Positions 63,830 through 64,000 of a stretch of DNA of 64,000 nt are shown here, piece after piece. The DNA is from Syntrophobacterales bacterium (GTDB taxonomy: Bacteria > Desulfobacterota > Syntrophorhabdia > Syntrophorhabdales > Syntrophorhabdaceae), in NCBI GenBank assembly GCA_031274925.1, contig JAISPL010000026.1:1-64000 (forward strand). The letters are read 5' to 3'. The notes beneath the pieces are model-generated. The model had not been told where the DNA came from and ran no database searches. It saw only the letters and a list, made by a program, of their open reading frames with translations. Both the position numbers and the translations under genes were made by a program. Each line of letters opens with the position of its first letter. Position 1 is the first letter of the stretch.

Positions 63830-64000
63830 GCTCAAAGCGGATTCTACAAATTACACCCTGACGCCGGTTATCGTTCAACCAACCCGATGCTTTGCTCTAC
63901 AAACGCCGCTCTCCCTGGACTATCAAAAATTCGTCCCGCATGGGATTTGTTGGACAGGGGCGGACACGCGACTCTTGATCGTATTCCGCGCGACCGTCTC
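63830..64000. other. right edge, no gene seen
   Basis: The last 171 bases show no convincing coding frame and no recognisable structure. Confidence 0.4.

Noticed and set aside
1-64000. CRISPR array or intact insertion sequence
   Set aside because: No regularly spaced repeats, cas genes or intact transposase genes were seen anywhere in the window.

Overview
The window reads as chromosomal DNA from a Gram-negative, diderm bacterium of roughly 50% GC, most likely a deltaproteobacterial (Desulfobacterota) lineage. The evidence is gene content and order: an LPS inner-core/heptose cluster, lspA and lipoproteins for the outer envelope, the run coaE-rho-rpmE-prfA-prmC-murA-hisD-hisG, and ilvB-ilvN-ilvC-psd-pssA, all familiar from Geobacter-like and syntrophic deltaproteobacteria. 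A Syntrophorhabdus-like organism is plausible but not shown. A 16-bp consensus parS site together with dnaA, dnaN and gyrB places the right half of the window near the replication origin.

Layout. 0-5 kb: accessory region with two small HAD phosphatases, a compact minus-strand sigma-54 transcription unit for an unknown 108-residue protein (two upstream palindromes, -24/-12 promoter, Shine-Dalgarno, gene, terminator), cobO and a divergent GalT-like gene. 5.4-18 kb: a long minus-strand envelope operon running ftsB, radical SAM, YbgC-type thioesterase, heptosyltransferase, B12-radical SAM, heptosyltransferase, heptose-7-P kinase, heptose-1-P adenylyltransferase, GT2, FdtA-like ketoisomerase, two DegT aminotransferases, a methyltransferase and GT4. 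It should build ADP-heptose and inner core and attach an aminodeoxy-sugar. 18.4-19.6 kb: an AT-rich SDR gene and a plsC remnant.

19.6-31.7 kb: argJ, secA, two HAD genes, pssA-psd, ilvC-N-B with a DUF465 gene, and a CsgG/FlgT-like lipoprotein. 31.8-34.9 kb: a low-GC island with its own promoter and terminator (iron-type alcohol dehydrogenase, a HEAT-like protein, a frameshifted YjbR gene) that looks acquired from a Firmicutes-like donor and ends near tRNA-Ala. 35.4-42 kb: response regulator, GAF histidine kinase, glgA and galT in one minus-strand run, then rhomboid protease, parS and a second B12-radical SAM on the plus strand. 42-43.4 kb: non-coding apart from tRNA-Leu and its promoter.

43.4-56.8 kb: thirteen tightly packed minus-strand genes from dnaA down to hisH, joining replication initiation, gyrase, CoA synthesis, transcription and translation termination, peptidoglycan synthesis and histidine synthesis. 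Divergent from dnaA are ileS and lspA. 60.4-64 kb is accessory again: an exported orphan protein, a frameshifted DUF218-like membrane protein, a tiny orphan ORF and a PaaI-type thioesterase.

Most of the window is housekeeping. The least explained parts are the sigma-54 unit at 2.1-2.8 kb, the GalT paralogue with altered catalytic residues, the B12-radical SAM gene overlapping both heptosyltransferase genes, and the 28-bp direct repeats that rewrote the start of the heptose kinase gene. All assignments come from reading the sequence; no database search was run.
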